A stretch of 64,000 bases of DNA, from the NCBI RefSeq assembly GCF_964199755.1, contig NC_133914.1, positions 3,534,001-3,598,000 of the forward strand, written 5' to 3'. Position numbers and translations under genes: made by a program. Positions 32,346 to 48,530 of this stretch are shown one piece after another. The stretch's first letter is position 1. Every line of letters begins with the position of its first letter. Under the pieces are notes generated by a model that saw only the letters and a program-made list of their open reading frames with translations, searched no databases and was not told the DNA's origin. Source of the stretch: Larus michahellis (lineage: Eukaryota; Chordata; Aves; Charadriiformes; Laridae).

Positions 32346-34480
32346 AATTCTGGTCTGCTTGGATACATGCAAATGAAATGCAGATTGCTACAACTGATGT
32401 TTGGGGCTGCAGCATTACTAATGCTTGCAATTTTACATGAGTCTCCAACTAGTTCGTGTCAGCTTTAGGAATCATGCAGTTTTCTTTAAAAGCTTTACAG
32501 GGATTTAAAAAAAATAAAATCATCATTTCAGAGAAGAGCTTGAAAATGTGATCCAATTATAGCCTAAAGGAGTCAGGGGATACACACACAAGATGAGACA
32601 AATCACAAAACCAAAAACATTATATTATTGGTGGCCTGACTCATGATTTTTGTTTGCCTGCCAACTCAATACTGAAATTGAGACAACAGCATGCTTCTCT
32701 GAGACAGCAAAGACCTCTGATACTAGTTGGGAATGCTACGCTGTAGGAGATGCCATCCTTCAGATACAGGATATCATGTCTTTGATTGCAGGAGTAGACA
32801 GCTTAAGGGCATTTCCTAACAATACCATTAAGAGATACAGACAGTCATAAATTTAGAATACTGGCAATGTAGCTTAATTGAATGCTTGCCAACCTAATTA
32901 ACGCTCACCATATGGGTTTTAGTCCAAGGGGATAAGTAGAAGATAACCCTCAGGATACTCTTAATTAAATGTATCTCTCGGGGGTCCAAACCACAAATGG
33001 GAAAAAAAAAAAAAAAAAGAAAAAAAAAGAGCAGCCTTATCCACTTTGGTGTTAAAGCTGCACTTCATACAAGTCCCTGGACACGACTATTAAAACACTG
33101 GCTAGCAATTTCTTGAATGGTTGCAGAAGGAGCATAATTAAGCCCCAGAGTTTCTGATAAATGTGGTAATACTTTGTTAACATACATCGTTTAAAGGTTA
33201 GTGCATTATATCAGAGATAACTGTGTTAAGTGCTAATATAAAGAGGTGTCAATCAAGCCAGATGTCAGGATCATTACAAAAATGCATGCTACAACACGTG
33301 TTATTACAAAGGACAGAGTATTTAAAATGACCCTGAAATGGACACAAACATTGGGAGTTTGTGGTATTAGAGCAGAATATATTGCTAGCCAGGGAGGAAG
33401 AATGTAGTATTGAATTAATAAAGCATGCGATTGCAGGAAGGAAAGGCTAAAGTCATTGAGACCAACCAATTACTGGCTAAATTTGCACTGCATCTAAATT
33501 GCAGAATAACGTATCTGGACAGGTAAAACTGATCTTACCTTTCTAAAAGTGAATTCTGCTATGCCCGGGTTTCTTACGAGGGAAAGGTCTGCACTGTGGA
33601 CAAATTACAAGACTGAGAAGACCAGCTTAGCATCGCTTTCTGTCTTTCTGTACCTAAACTTTTGAAGAAGGCATTCAGACATAGAAATTTCAGTATTTAC
33701 GTCAAAAATCCTAACTATCTTCTGGCTTTCTTAATGAGGACAAAGCTGTTGAACTAAATATTTGCATCAGTGAAATTCAAGAGTTTTGTGTGCTTTCTGT
33801 GGAAAACAGATACACCCAAAAAAAGGCTGCTCGTTTGTGCTTTCTTTAGATGTAAATGTACACAAGCATTCATTTATCACACAGTTCCGATAACCACTGT
33901 CTCAAATCATCTCATCGCTGGATTAAGCCACGATTTACGCCGAGACACGAAGGACACAAACTGTTGCTGTTCCCACATGGCAACTGCCCGAGCATGTTCG
34001 CCAGACGAGGCCAACTGCAAAGTAAAACCGATTAACTTTGGCCGCCATCTAGAAGCGTACGCGGGCCTTTCGCAGCAGAAACCCTCACTCTGAGCATGAA
34101 GCGCCACAGCACAAGTACTGTGCTCTGAGAGTCATTCCAACGTCCTCTTCTCTGGCTTTGCCCTTCAAGGTCACGCGAGTGTCCTGACGGGCCACCCCAA
34201 GGCCCTCCTCCCTCAGGTCTCATGCTGTGTTTCAAGGCTGTTAATTAAAAACACGTAAGAGGCCTCCATCCTCCATATTCATCCCTGCCAGCAACTCAGC
34301 TGCCGACTGCTTCTCCGGAGGCAGTTCCTAGAGCAATCTGCAGCTTTTGAATCAATTCTTATCTCTCTGAGCTCTGTCATTCCCTCAGGGAACCCAGGAA
34401 AGCCTTTCCTCGAGGCCAGGCCAGGACGGTGGCGGCCCATCGCCTCATAGAGGTGTAAAACACCGTTCGCTTCCCCAAAA
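32346..34480. other. NIPAL3-RCAN3 intergenic spacer
   Basis: The spacer is AT-rich with a 17-base A run starting at 33002 followed by another A run. No gene or clear transposon was seen. Confidence 0.5.
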
Positions 34481-34618
34481 CGCTTCGTGCTCTTTGCTGT
34501 GGAGACCCTCGGCGGCCATGGGGAGGGCAGGGGAGGGGGGGCGGAATACACCTGAAACCCACCGCAGAAACGGCGAAGCGGAGAGGAGATGGCGGCCCTC
34601 CGTCAGGGGACGGGGTTG

Positions 34619-34629
34619 GCGCATGCGCA
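34619..34629. promoter_or_regulatory. NRF1 site
   Basis: GCGCATGCGCA is the full palindromic NRF1 consensus, upstream of the RCAN3 exon 1 donors. Confidence 0.65.
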
Positions 34630-34639
34630 TACACCCCCC

Positions 34640-34819
34640 CCATCCGGGTCACCGACCCCCCCGCGCCGCAGCTCCCTGAGGCGATGTGGGGGGCGCGCAC
34701 GCAGGCGCCCTCCCGCCGCCGCCCGGTCCGCCCGGCCACCGGCGGGCGGTGCGCGCTCCCGCCGCCGCTCCCTGCGCGGCCCCGCCGCCGCCGCCGAGGG
34801 GATCCCCGCCGAGGAGACG
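34640..34819 (+). other. RCAN3: RCAN3 exon 1 (noncoding, approximate)
   Basis: The GC-rich leader ends at 'gaggagacg' with donor GTGAGC at 34820. An alternative donor, 'gctgag' with GTGAGG at 34920, is also good. The 5' end is approximate. In human RCAN3 the first exon is likewise untranslated. Confidence 0.45.
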
Positions 34820-37800
34820 GTGAGCGCGCTCTCCGCGTCCCCTCAGCGCCCCGCCGCCAGCCATCTGTTGCTCCCCCGCGTCCCCTCAGCCGTCCCTGCG
34901 CCTGGAGTCCCGTGCTGAGGTGAGGTGAGGCGGCGCGGCCCGGCCCGGCCCGGTGGCGGCTCGCTGTGCCTCAGAAGCGGCATCGGTGAGGCCTGGCCGA
35001 GCCGGGCTGTCGGCGGCGAAGTTGTTTTCTCCTTTAACAGTTGCTCTTTGGGGCAGATAGAGTAGTTTTGGGGTTTTTTTCTTTTGCCTCGTGTATATCG
35101 CACGCCGTGTTAGCCCTGAACTTGGGTGCCGGTCCCCCAGCCCCTCGGCTCGCCCAGGGCTGCTCCCCTCGGCGGGTTTGCAGGGTTGAGCCCGAGTTTT
35201 TGTGAACTCCTCAGAGCAGATTTGGCTGTTTATGTGGAAATCGCCGTGCCGTTTCTAGCCCTTGTGAGTATTCAGGGTTTTCGGGAAGGATGCGATAACA
35301 GAAACGGGCTGTTTGTGTTTCAGCAGTGCCTGAGGAGCGGGTCCAGGCGATGCAAAGGTAGAAACACCAGGGCCATCTGTACCGGTGTTCTGACGGAGAA
35401 TATCTGCTCTCAAGGGCAGAAGCTGCGTTTCCACAGTTTGCTTAGATTTCGGAAGATCTACAGCTTTGTATGAAGTTGAAGAGTTTGCTTTTAAGTGTTT
35501 TGGAGGTACCTGTCGCCTGGTATTTAAATGATAAGCAGGTATTAATTCTCAGAAGAACAAGAGACTTAGTAAAAGGTCTTATCCTAGTGGCTTTAGTTCT
35601 TGGAATGTTTTTAGTCCTGCTGTGTAAGGCCATTTAATCTAAAATACAAAAAAAGATAGCTTGCTAACAAGTATTGTCAGTTGTCTACACAATGATTTTG
35701 CTTATGATTCTAAATTGTTTATTGCGGTGAGAATTAGCTGGTTGAAATAAATAAATAGCATTTGTATATTTTCATTTATATCAGCCTGTCTTATAAATAG
35801 GCACTTCTTACATTCCAAGGAGGTAGGTGAAGTAATTCCCTTTCTGCATAGGGGAAGGTGAAGCAGAGCAGTTTGGCCGTTGCACTGATAATTGTATCGG
35901 TGCACACCTACCAAACTCGGGGTATTTCTTCTTCCGATTTGCTTTCTGATAATTGCACAATAATATAGTTCTGCCTAGTCTGTTAAAATATCACTTCTCG
36001 CAGTACTGTTTCCAGCGCTGCTTCTTAATTAACATTCGTACATCAGTCTTACCTGTCTCATCCTCATTTCAGGGAAGCTATTGCATATTTTTGCATTTCT
36101 CAGTAACCATGGATTTTTGATACTCATCTGGGTGAAGTCAGGAAAAACAAGTATTGTGTGAAAAAAACCCCTAGAATTAATTATGTAGGCGTACAATTAA
36201 AAAATTTACCACTGTGATGTATTCTTATTTTTTTAAAAAAAAACCCAAACGTAATTGAAGTAGCTTTTCTAGTTCAGTGCTCTCTACAGAAGCTTTTCAG
36301 ATTTTGTTTTTATACTGGCAAGAAATGCTGTACTGTAAATTACAGAGAACTGTTCATCTTGTTGCTGAAATATTTTCTTAACTTTGACTAAGGTTGCTTC
36401 TATTAAATCACTTTCCCTGCAGACTGTTTGTAGGAATTCAAGGGAATAACTGCATTGTCTTCTGCAGCTTAATAGTGTACAAGTTTCTACTCTTGTTCTC
36501 TAAAGGAACAAGATGATTTCTGGTAATTCAATTTTTGTTGGTAGTTGGGAAAACAAATGTCATCTGCTTCATGGCAGTGGGGCTGTTTAAACTGCCCCAG
36601 CTCTCCAGTTTTGTTTACACACGTCATTTGAGACACTGCTGCCTTTTTACGGAGCAGAAAATATCTAGCAGTAAAATGTTTTGTTGCTGTATTTAAATGC
36701 TACAACATGACGAATGTGCATATAATGAAACTTGAAGCCGGTGAGGCTGTTTGCTGCGTGCAAAGCTGGATATAGTGTGCCTAGACAGGTTTGTGTGTTT
36801 TCCTTTACCATTCTTCTTTACAAATCTGAAGAGGATCTCCTCTGTGCAGTAATGCATGCCTGTGCAGAATTTGATGTGTCTCATAATACCACAAATTGCT
36901 GTTGAGCAAAAAGCAGTATTTTCCTCTTATCAACGGTATTTATACTGCAAAGCGTTTGCAGGGAAGATCTTTTGTGGTGAGCAGAAGGCAGGCCTACAGT
37001 GCAGGATCACCAGGGCTGTCAGCTCAGCTCTGTTTCTGAGCAGTCCTGCCGTGGTAGTTTGTTTTGTGTGCATTTTGAAGGTGGTGGGAATATGCAGATA
37101 ACGGTAGCTGTTGATTGCCTGTTTCACATGGAACTGGATGAAATGAATCGGGAGACAGAGGACTAAAGATGTAGGAACTCCAGGTTTAATTTCTTTAATG
37201 TTTAGATGCTAACTAGACATTTTCTCTTATTGTTGACCAGTTCATGCATGGTGAAAATCATAGTGACCTTGTAGCCATCACTTTATCTCTGCCTCCTTCA
37301 TAGGTTACTCAAATAATTTAATGTTACATAAATTAAATTGTAAAAGAAGCTAGATCTTGTGGCTTTTTTGTTGGGTTTTTCCTTTTCTTTTTTCTTTCCA
37401 TCCTCTCTTACAGTGTGTGTGGTATTCTGTGATACCTGAGCTCCTGGCATTTGTTTGCAAACATTTCAGTTGTTTGTTATTGATCCCTCTCCAATTCCCA
37501 AGTTGATTTGGCAAAGACTTCCTTAATGGTATTGTTTACCTGGCTATCATTCTTGCCTTTTACTCCATCTTCTGTATGTTGTCACCTTTTAACTTATGAA
37601 ATTGCCATATTCTTTTATAACAATCAGACATGGAAATAACATGGATGTCTTTTTTCAAAATACAAACCAACAATTTCAGAGTTTTAGAACTTCCGCATGC
37701 TGGAACTTTGAACTTAATTTTAATTCTCTGAATTCCTTTAACCAAATTTGGCAAAAGAATGAAAAACTGGGATTTTTTTTTTTTTTCCACAGTGCATTCT

Positions 37801-40255
37801 TTATGTCTTTAAGTTGGTGTTTTAGATAAAGTCTTGTATTGCTCTTTTTAACAATTGCAGATATTTGCATGCTTGTCTCATTGGTGTGTAAAAGATTGTT
37901 TCTAATCAAGGAGCCTATACAAAGTCTCATTGTACAGAATATTGGCCAGAAATACAGAGTTCAGGCATCTTATTTGTATACATAAAACCCTGTATCTGCC
38001 TTCATTTTGTTCATCTCTCTCTCTTTTTTTTTTTTTTTTTTTTTTTTTGAAATGCAGTTCCTCTCTACTAACATACCAATTGGAGGAACATGTCTGTTGC
38101 CACTGTAGCGTTTAGTGTTCGTAATCTGCAGATTGCAGCTCCTTAAATGACATAATAGATGACAACAACTTTAAAGGAGTAATGGATTCAGTTGATAACC
38201 TGTGGACTAAATTCTCTCTCATTTTAATTGTGATGTCTGATTCCACAGTACTAACAGAATGAAGAGAAGAGTACTACTACTGCAGGCACAGTGTAAGTCA
38301 CAGTAATTGTGTACTCCATTAATCTTATTTTCTTGATGCTTTTGCCTCCCTCCAGGCTGCTTTGTTGACTTCATTTTGTAGTGTGTGAGGCTCACAGGGC
38401 CTGAACTTTTTAAAGATCTTAATAATGTGGCCAGTTTGACCAAATTTCATGTTGATCTGTATGTTACTTTACTTCCTGTCTTATTCATTGTTAAGTCTTT
38501 GAATTTACATGCCAGCTTTTCCAAACTCTCCTTTTTCTGTGCCAGTTTTTCTCTCTTGCCTTGTTTGCAAGTCTCCTCATTCTTTGATTTGTCTGAAAAG
38601 CAGGTTTTTGGAGCAGTGATGTGTGGGTTAGATGTTTCTTATTGTGATCTGTACTCCCCTCTGACGAGGAAGCTTGGGGAGGTAGGACCAAAACCAGGAC
38701 AAGGCTTGCTTGTTGCTCTCAATTCTGTCTGCACGTAGCTTGGCTTGACTGTAGGTGCCTGTATCCTGTTGCATGTTGGATTGATTAGCCCAGAACTCTC
38801 TTGGACTCTGTGCTGCCAAGCCAGATGGTGGCTTTTGTTTTTACTGTGTTGGCGTATTTTCTTTTCCTTTTTGCATGAATCAGTGAGCACAAAATACTAG
38901 GTTTCTACCGACTACATGTTTTCTTGCATTTACATCCTTTCTGTGATGCTCAGGAGCATTTCCTGTGAAAATTTTGGAATTTGCTGTGTTGGGAAAACTT
39001 AGCCAGGTCTGTGCATGACTGTAATGGTTTGACTAAAGGTGTGACAGTGAACTGGTGCAGTTATGTGTGCAGTTATGTGCTTCAGACAGCTTTTATGTGT
39101 TCGCACCGAGGTTACATTGATTTAACTCATTTAATGTGGCATCACACCTTGTGTGTGTGTCTCGTAAGCAGTTTGTAAATACTTAAAATAGGTATTAAAT
39201 CCTTATTTCTCGTTTTCATGTGCTATTTCTCCTTAAGTACAAAGTGTTGAGAGTGTTAGGGTGTTGTTAATTAGAAAACTAGTCTTAAATATTTTGCCAC
39301 GAGTGAGCATGGATTTATTATGAATTTTTTTTATGCATATTGGTTTCAGCTGATGGCATTTCTAAGTGATTGCTTGAAAGAATAACCTAGTTAAGCAAAT
39401 ATTCAAATGAGATCATTGTCAATGAAACATAATATATTTACTTACCTTTCTTTTAGTGTTTGGTCACAAATTAACAACGCCTCCGAATCTAGATATAGTA
39501 CAGTTACGTGTTTTCTATCATTTACATTAGAATATGCAGTAGTGCAATAACCTCCTCATGATTTTTGCAGCAGTAGGTGGCAAAGTATGCTCTACTAAAT
39601 TTCTTTTTTTATTGTGTAAAAACTAGTTTGTTACCTGAAGTCTTTTATTTAGTCTCTTGTTTGTTTGCACTTTTTTTTTTTCCTTCCTTGATGTGTTTAC
39701 TCAAGGCCATAGATACTCTTACCTATGGGAAAGGTATTCTCCAGTGCTTAGGAGAAGGAAATGTCCTCACATTAGGAGGTCTTGGATTTTGTTCCTGTAT
39801 CTGCCACTGGCTTGGAGAGGCTTTGGACAGATGCTTTAACTTTGCTGTATGCATGTGTTCCCATCGATGAAAGAAAGATATGTCTTCAAATATCAGAAGA
39901 CTACTCTGATTACTTGGGAAGTGCTTTTAAGTTATTAAATACAAAATTGCTATTAACTGGAAAGCGTGTCATGGAGAAAAGCTTCTAGAACAATACTGTA
40001 ATTCTTGATTTATGTCAGAGTAAAGGGAGGAGAAATTTCATTTACTTGACAGAGTGACTTCTTTTTGATAGATTGAACAGCAGTGTCTTATCCCATTTAC
40101 AGAAATGGGGTATGGTGCTTCTGTTTTGTGGATGAGAACGAGTTTCATATTGATTTCTATTTTTTGTAAAATGATTTGCCTTAAAGAAGAGTCAAAGCAA
40201 GAAGATGTGGTATCTTCACATTCTGTTTTGTTTGATTTTCTTTTCGGAATGACAG
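34820..40255 (+). other. RCAN3: RCAN3 intron 1
   Basis: This is the first intron, about 5.4 kb. It holds a 25-base T run at 38024-38048 followed by an acceptor-like 'gaaatgcag', and an MIR-like relic at about 39765-39890. A CTCF-like 'cagtaggtggcaa' is near 39571. No coding exon was recognised. Confidence 0.5.
39765..39890 (+). repeat. MIR-like SINE relic
   Basis: 'cctgtatctgccactggctt' followed by 'ggacagatgctttaactttg' and 'gttcccatcgatgaaa' tracks the sense MIR core ('ctctgccactta...ttgggcaagtcacttaacctc...tttccccatctgtaaaa'). Confidence 0.45.
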
Positions 40256-40303
40256 ACCCCTACTAGAAACTGGAACATAAAGTAGAGCTGCTTTGGGTGA
40301 ACG

Positions 40304-44004
<3,701 letters not shown>

Positions 44005-44032
44005 ATTGTGTGATGCTCAAGATAGTATCAAA

Positions 44033-44038
44033 AATAAA
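44033..44038 (+). promoter_or_regulatory. Proximal poly(A) signal, RCAN3
   Basis: AATAAA lies 29 bases after the stop, with GT-rich 'tgtgttgatgtctg' about 20 bases downstream. Confidence 0.4.
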
Positions 44039-46377
44039 ACACTTAATGAGTACATGTGTTGATGTCTGTACTGCTGCTATATGTTACGTATAGCAACAAC
44101 AGATTTTACTTGTAGTTGTCTCTCATGTTCAAGATTTTGGATGCCAATGCTCTGAAAAGCACTTTAATTTTAGGGACTAGTCCCCCAAGTGTAGCAAATC
44201 CACCTCACTTGAAGTAGTGAAAAATAGGAAGTCTGGTTGTGGTTTTTGTTTGTTTTTTTTTTTTTTCTTCTGTTTTTGGTTGGATTTTTTTTTAGGATGC
44301 TACCCTTTTCCTTATATTGTACAGTGTGATGTACCAAGTGCTGAAATAATATCTTACTTACTGTCACAGTTGGATTCAAGAAAGTTCATTGTATAGCAAT
44401 TAAAAGCTGAACTATACTGGTACAACAGCTTCCAGTTAATATAGTGTTAAATGTAAGTGAAATGTATTCTTTATGCTAAAATTCCTTCCCAGCTAGTAAT
44501 CTTCTGAGGTGAAGATTAATCTTTGCATTTCTCTGAAATACTAAGTATGTGTTTTTGATTTGACATGAGGCACAAATACACGTATGGAACTAAATTCAAG
44601 TAGTTTTGCTAACTACGCAGAGAAGAATACAGGAGGAGGAGCCACAGACCGCTGAGAAGACAGACTCCCGGTCTGTCGCCGGCACAACTGCTGCTGCTAT
44701 CTGTGATGGAAGGCTGATAGGTACAATGGTTTGCACTGACACCTAATTAGGAGTGAATTACGATATGTAAAGTGAAATATGGATTCAGCTATTGAATGTG
44801 TTGTCTCTGATCCTCTCTGAAAATAAGGTAACGTTTGTTCCTCTACAGTCCTAGACATGGCCTACGTTTATAAATGAATTCAGTGACTGTTATGTTATGA
44901 CTAAGTTATATTAGGAGATAAAACATCTAGGGTTAATTTTTAACTTGTGCTCCTAAACTTCTCCAGTCTGTTTCATATTTTTTTAAGACAATCAGTTGCC
45001 TGGCTTAGCCGGTTTATGCAGTTTCAGCTCTTGTTTGCTGTTTTTCATTTAGACTTCTTCGGTGTGGCATCCTGTCTGTCTGATAGAGCATCTGCTACTT
45101 TGGAGACCAGGATGCATCTTTTAACATACAGATACTTAATTTTGTGATCTTGTGTTAAGGGTTTTAGTAGGAGGAAAATATGCCTCAGTATAATGACACA
45201 TGCTCCTATGCTTTTGTGCTATTTTATAAACAACCTTTTTTAGTCTAGACAGATTCTTCTTTTTTCTATTTAATAAAATTATTTGTGAACAAACCAGGCT
45301 GCTGATGTTCATATATAAAAATCATTCAGAAATTGGCCTTTTTCAAATTCATTTTAGTGTGTTTCAGTCGTACATGATGTGCTTATTGAATTTTCAAAAG
45401 TGTTTTCACTTGATTGACAGCAGAGAGAAAAAGTAACGGTAATGAATTTGCATGGGCATGGTAGTTTTCAACTCTGTATTGTGCCAGCTTGTGATCCCTT
45501 CCTGCCACCAGCTTCAAGTTGCAAAATGGGATCCTGCAGGCAGGTCCTTGTTCCAGAGGCAGGAATAGTACATATTAAAAAGGTAGGAAAATGGAGTTTG
45601 TTCATCTTGCCTCAACAGGCATGATGTTTATGTATCTCTTCAGGTATTAAAATAAGTCAAAGTCTGACTTCTCTGTCTCACTGTTCCATGTTACTAAAAA
45701 GAAAAAAAAAAACAACAAACATAACAAAAAACTTGTATTGTCCATCAGGCTTGTGTATTTTTAAAATGCCAGAAGTCCGTTTTGGATTCTCTGTGGTGTT
45801 TATATTTTGTTAATTGTCTAATTTCTACCCCATTGTAGAAGTTGCTGTAAGTAGGAATAAGTGGAAACCCTTCAGAAACAGTTTTATAACACAAATCAAG
45901 CAAGTAATGTTGTCAGTGTATCTTGTGCAAAATGTATAACAACTTGCATTCCAACATCTTTTCATTGTGTAAAGACACTTAAAATAAAAACAATGCAGTG
46001 CCATTCACATGTGGGTTTTTAACTGTATTCTCTGTCGGCCCAAGTTTAATATATAAGTTTTCTAGTGGTATTGTGTGCTTGTGCATTTGCGTGAACAGTC
46101 AAGAGAGCTTACGGTTTTCCATAAGCAAATTGTCGGAAGAATAGTGCTGAAGAAGTTAGGGATTTCAGTAGAAAAATCCTGGGAATTGCTGGGCTGAAGG
46201 AGGGACTGAGAGGGTTTTTGTGGTGGTTTGGGGTGCCTGTCACAGCAGAGTTCTGTTTGGATGTTTCCCTCACATGAATTTTTAATGGTTTGAATGAAGT
46301 TTGACACCTGCTTAGCCTATTGTGGGGGAGAATGTCCGGTTTGGGCTGCAGTACTGAGCTCTGTAAGTTTTTATTGT

Positions 46378-46383
46378 AATAAA
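46378..46383 (+). promoter_or_regulatory. Distal poly(A) signal, RCAN3
   Basis: AATAAA in 'gtaataaagataaat' is followed by a T-rich 'cttgttttc'. Confidence 0.4.
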
Positions 46384-46576
46384 GATAAATAATTACTTGT
46401 TTTCAAAAATCTCCAAAGACCCATTTCCACAGGAAGGAAATGGTCAGACTTTATATAAAATGTGCATGCATCAATCAACAAAATTGTAAAACATCAGCTT
46501 GTTGCACTGCACGTGCTTTTGCCACCAGGTTCCACTTTCTTTCACGGAGGCAGATTTCGGCAGTTTTTTGTGTTAG

Positions 46577-46591
46577 CCAGCAGAGGGAAGC
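46577..46591 (+). promoter_or_regulatory. CTCF-like motif
   Basis: CCAGCAGAGGGAAGC, the same 15-mer as the minus-strand site at 14157-14171. Pattern match only. Confidence 0.3.
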
Positions 46592-48464
46592 TGTGTGCCC
46601 TTCTCCCAGTGCTCATTGGTGCCGTACAATTGAATTATATTAAAAATGCTACAAAATCACATTCCTTTACTGGATGGGGAGCCACTCCTCGTTTCTGTGA
46701 CAGTGCAAATATAATGGGAGACTTTGTCTAGAGCAGTGTCTGCTCTGGAGGTGGCATCGAAGGCAGCGCTTCACCGGAGCTGGAGGGAATGAGGTGCCTG
46801 GCTGCTGGCAGCGGCTGATGTGGGTGGGCGAGGAGGAGGCAAAGCAGAGGCTGTACAGAAAGGAAACTTGAATTCAGCCATCGATCAATATCAAAAGTGA
46901 TTCTATTCCACTTTCACTCTGTCCATAACCTCCCGGGTCACAGAGCCTTCCTTGTAAAATGAATGACATTCAAGTTTGCTTTATGTACTCCGCGTGACGA
47001 TTCAGTAATGACCATCAGAACCTGTTTCTCCTGATCACTGACCTGCTATTAACCGAAGTGCTATTTTTAGAAGTAGCCTTGCACAGAGGCACCAACTCAG
47101 CCCTTTCTGAGCTTGTGCTTTGTATAAATAAATATCCCAAATTCCTTTAAAGCATTCTTCTTGAGAAGCAGCTGAAAAAATGTACGGTCTTTTCTTTGGG
47201 CAGTCTGCCTGTGTGTTCTGGAGAAAAAGTTGCCGGAGGTGCTTTGTTTTTATTTTATAATAGCTAAGAACGGGCCCTGTTTTTGCAATCTTGTGATTAC
47301 TGCTGCTCATTTTATTTCTGCCTTGTAATTGAACTGCTTCCCCCCAGAAAGACCTCATGCATAAAATATCTCTTGCTTAATTTATTCCTTGAAAGGTTAT
47401 ATTTCCATTTTTGTCTGGTTTTGCATTACTGATCGGTTTTAGCCCAGAACAGAAGGTTGTCTTACGAGTCTTACGCTTACTGGGTTTGGTTTAATTGTTC
47501 CGCTTAATGTGTAAAACTTGCTAGGAGGGGTTCACGGTCCGGTGTGCTTTTAATGTGGAAAGAGACCGCGGCCAAGCCTCATTCCCTCGGAGAAAAATGC
47601 TGAAGTATTTCCTTTACCGAACCAAAGGGGAGGCACACACCTGGCTGGCTCTGTGAGTCTTTGTTCCTCTGTGGGCTTACACGGCACCTGCAATCCATCA
47701 TTCTGGGACTTCTCCATTCTGCAGGCGTGAGGGTCAGCCGGAGGTGCGGAGAGCTGTCGATGGAGCTGGATGGCGACGCCGAACTCAGGGGGAGGAACCG
47801 TGGTCCTCGACACCTGGGAGGAGCGTGTGCTCAGGCAGCTGTTTACCCTTGTGCTGAGCAAGATTAAATACTTTTTCTCCTGTAGCTGTTGACCGAGCTG
47901 AAATCTGAGTGAGTTGTCTCCGAACATCAATCCTACAGCTCGAGGAAGGCTTGTACAACCTCTGTTTAAATGTCACCGTACCCTTCACCTAAAGATCCGG
48001 GCTAGAGACATTGTGTCGGGATCGTGGTACCCACCTTAACGGAGAGACAGGTGGTGTCTTGTGCCTTCACTGTTCATGTATTTTATCTTTAAATTGTATT
48101 TGTGCGAAGTCACACTAGAAAACACGTATTTTAAATGTTAATGTGTTCAAATCCTCTTCTGAGCAATGTCTCTTGCATTTTAGCACGCTGGCATGTTGAG
48201 GCTTGCAGAAGGGAATGTTTGATTTCCTTGGTGAAGCGAACATATTCCAACTATAGTATCAGCGGAAACCCAGATGTCAGCATAGGGTGAGGCAGTGGGA
48301 AAGATATTTATGGCAATCTCTTGTTTTGCTGTGTTACATAAAATATAAAAATAACTAATTCTGCATCCTTTCTGACTTCTATAGCCAATGACCGTGTTCC
48401 TGTTTGAGCAACGTGGCACAGCAAGCAGGGATTAGGGCAGCCAGGCTTAGATGCGCGCTTCTGC

Positions 48465-48530
48465 GGGGACAGGTCAGTTCATCTCTCTGGTTCAGTCCCA
48501 TCCCTTGCAAGTATGGCTGGTAATTCTTTT
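48465..48530 (+). repeat. MIR-like SINE relic
   Basis: 'aggtcagttcatctctctgg' followed by 'ttcagtcccatcccttgcaa' resembles the sense MIR stretch 'aagtcacttaacctctctgtgcctcagtttccccat'. Weak. Confidence 0.35.

Larger units (their letters stand above)
34480..35010. promoter_or_regulatory. RCAN3: RCAN3 CpG-island promoter
   Basis: This is a sharp CpG-dense island with no TATA box, a perfect NRF1 palindrome at 34619-34629 and short CCCGG pentamer repeats near 34938-34955. RCAN3 exon 1 donors follow at 34820 and 34920. Open frames across this stretch are GC shadows. Confidence 0.75.
44005..46400 (+). other. RCAN3: RCAN3 3' UTR (probable extent)
   Basis: Non-coding AT-rich sequence with AATAAA at 44033-44038, 45272-45277, 45983-45988 and 46378-46383. 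The first is followed by a GT-rich stretch and could give a very short UTR. The last is taken as the likely distal end. Small open frames here are chance. Confidence 0.45.

Noticed and set aside
34589-34918. 109-codon plus frame in the RCAN3 CpG island as an alternative N-terminus
   Set aside because: It runs through both plausible exon donors and is arginine/alanine/proline-rich by composition. The accepted start in exon 2 matches human RCAN3.
38024-38057. 25-base T run followed by 'gaaatgcag' as an acceptor for an extra RCAN3 exon
   Set aside because: No convincing donor or conserved coding follows, so it is treated as a simple T run.
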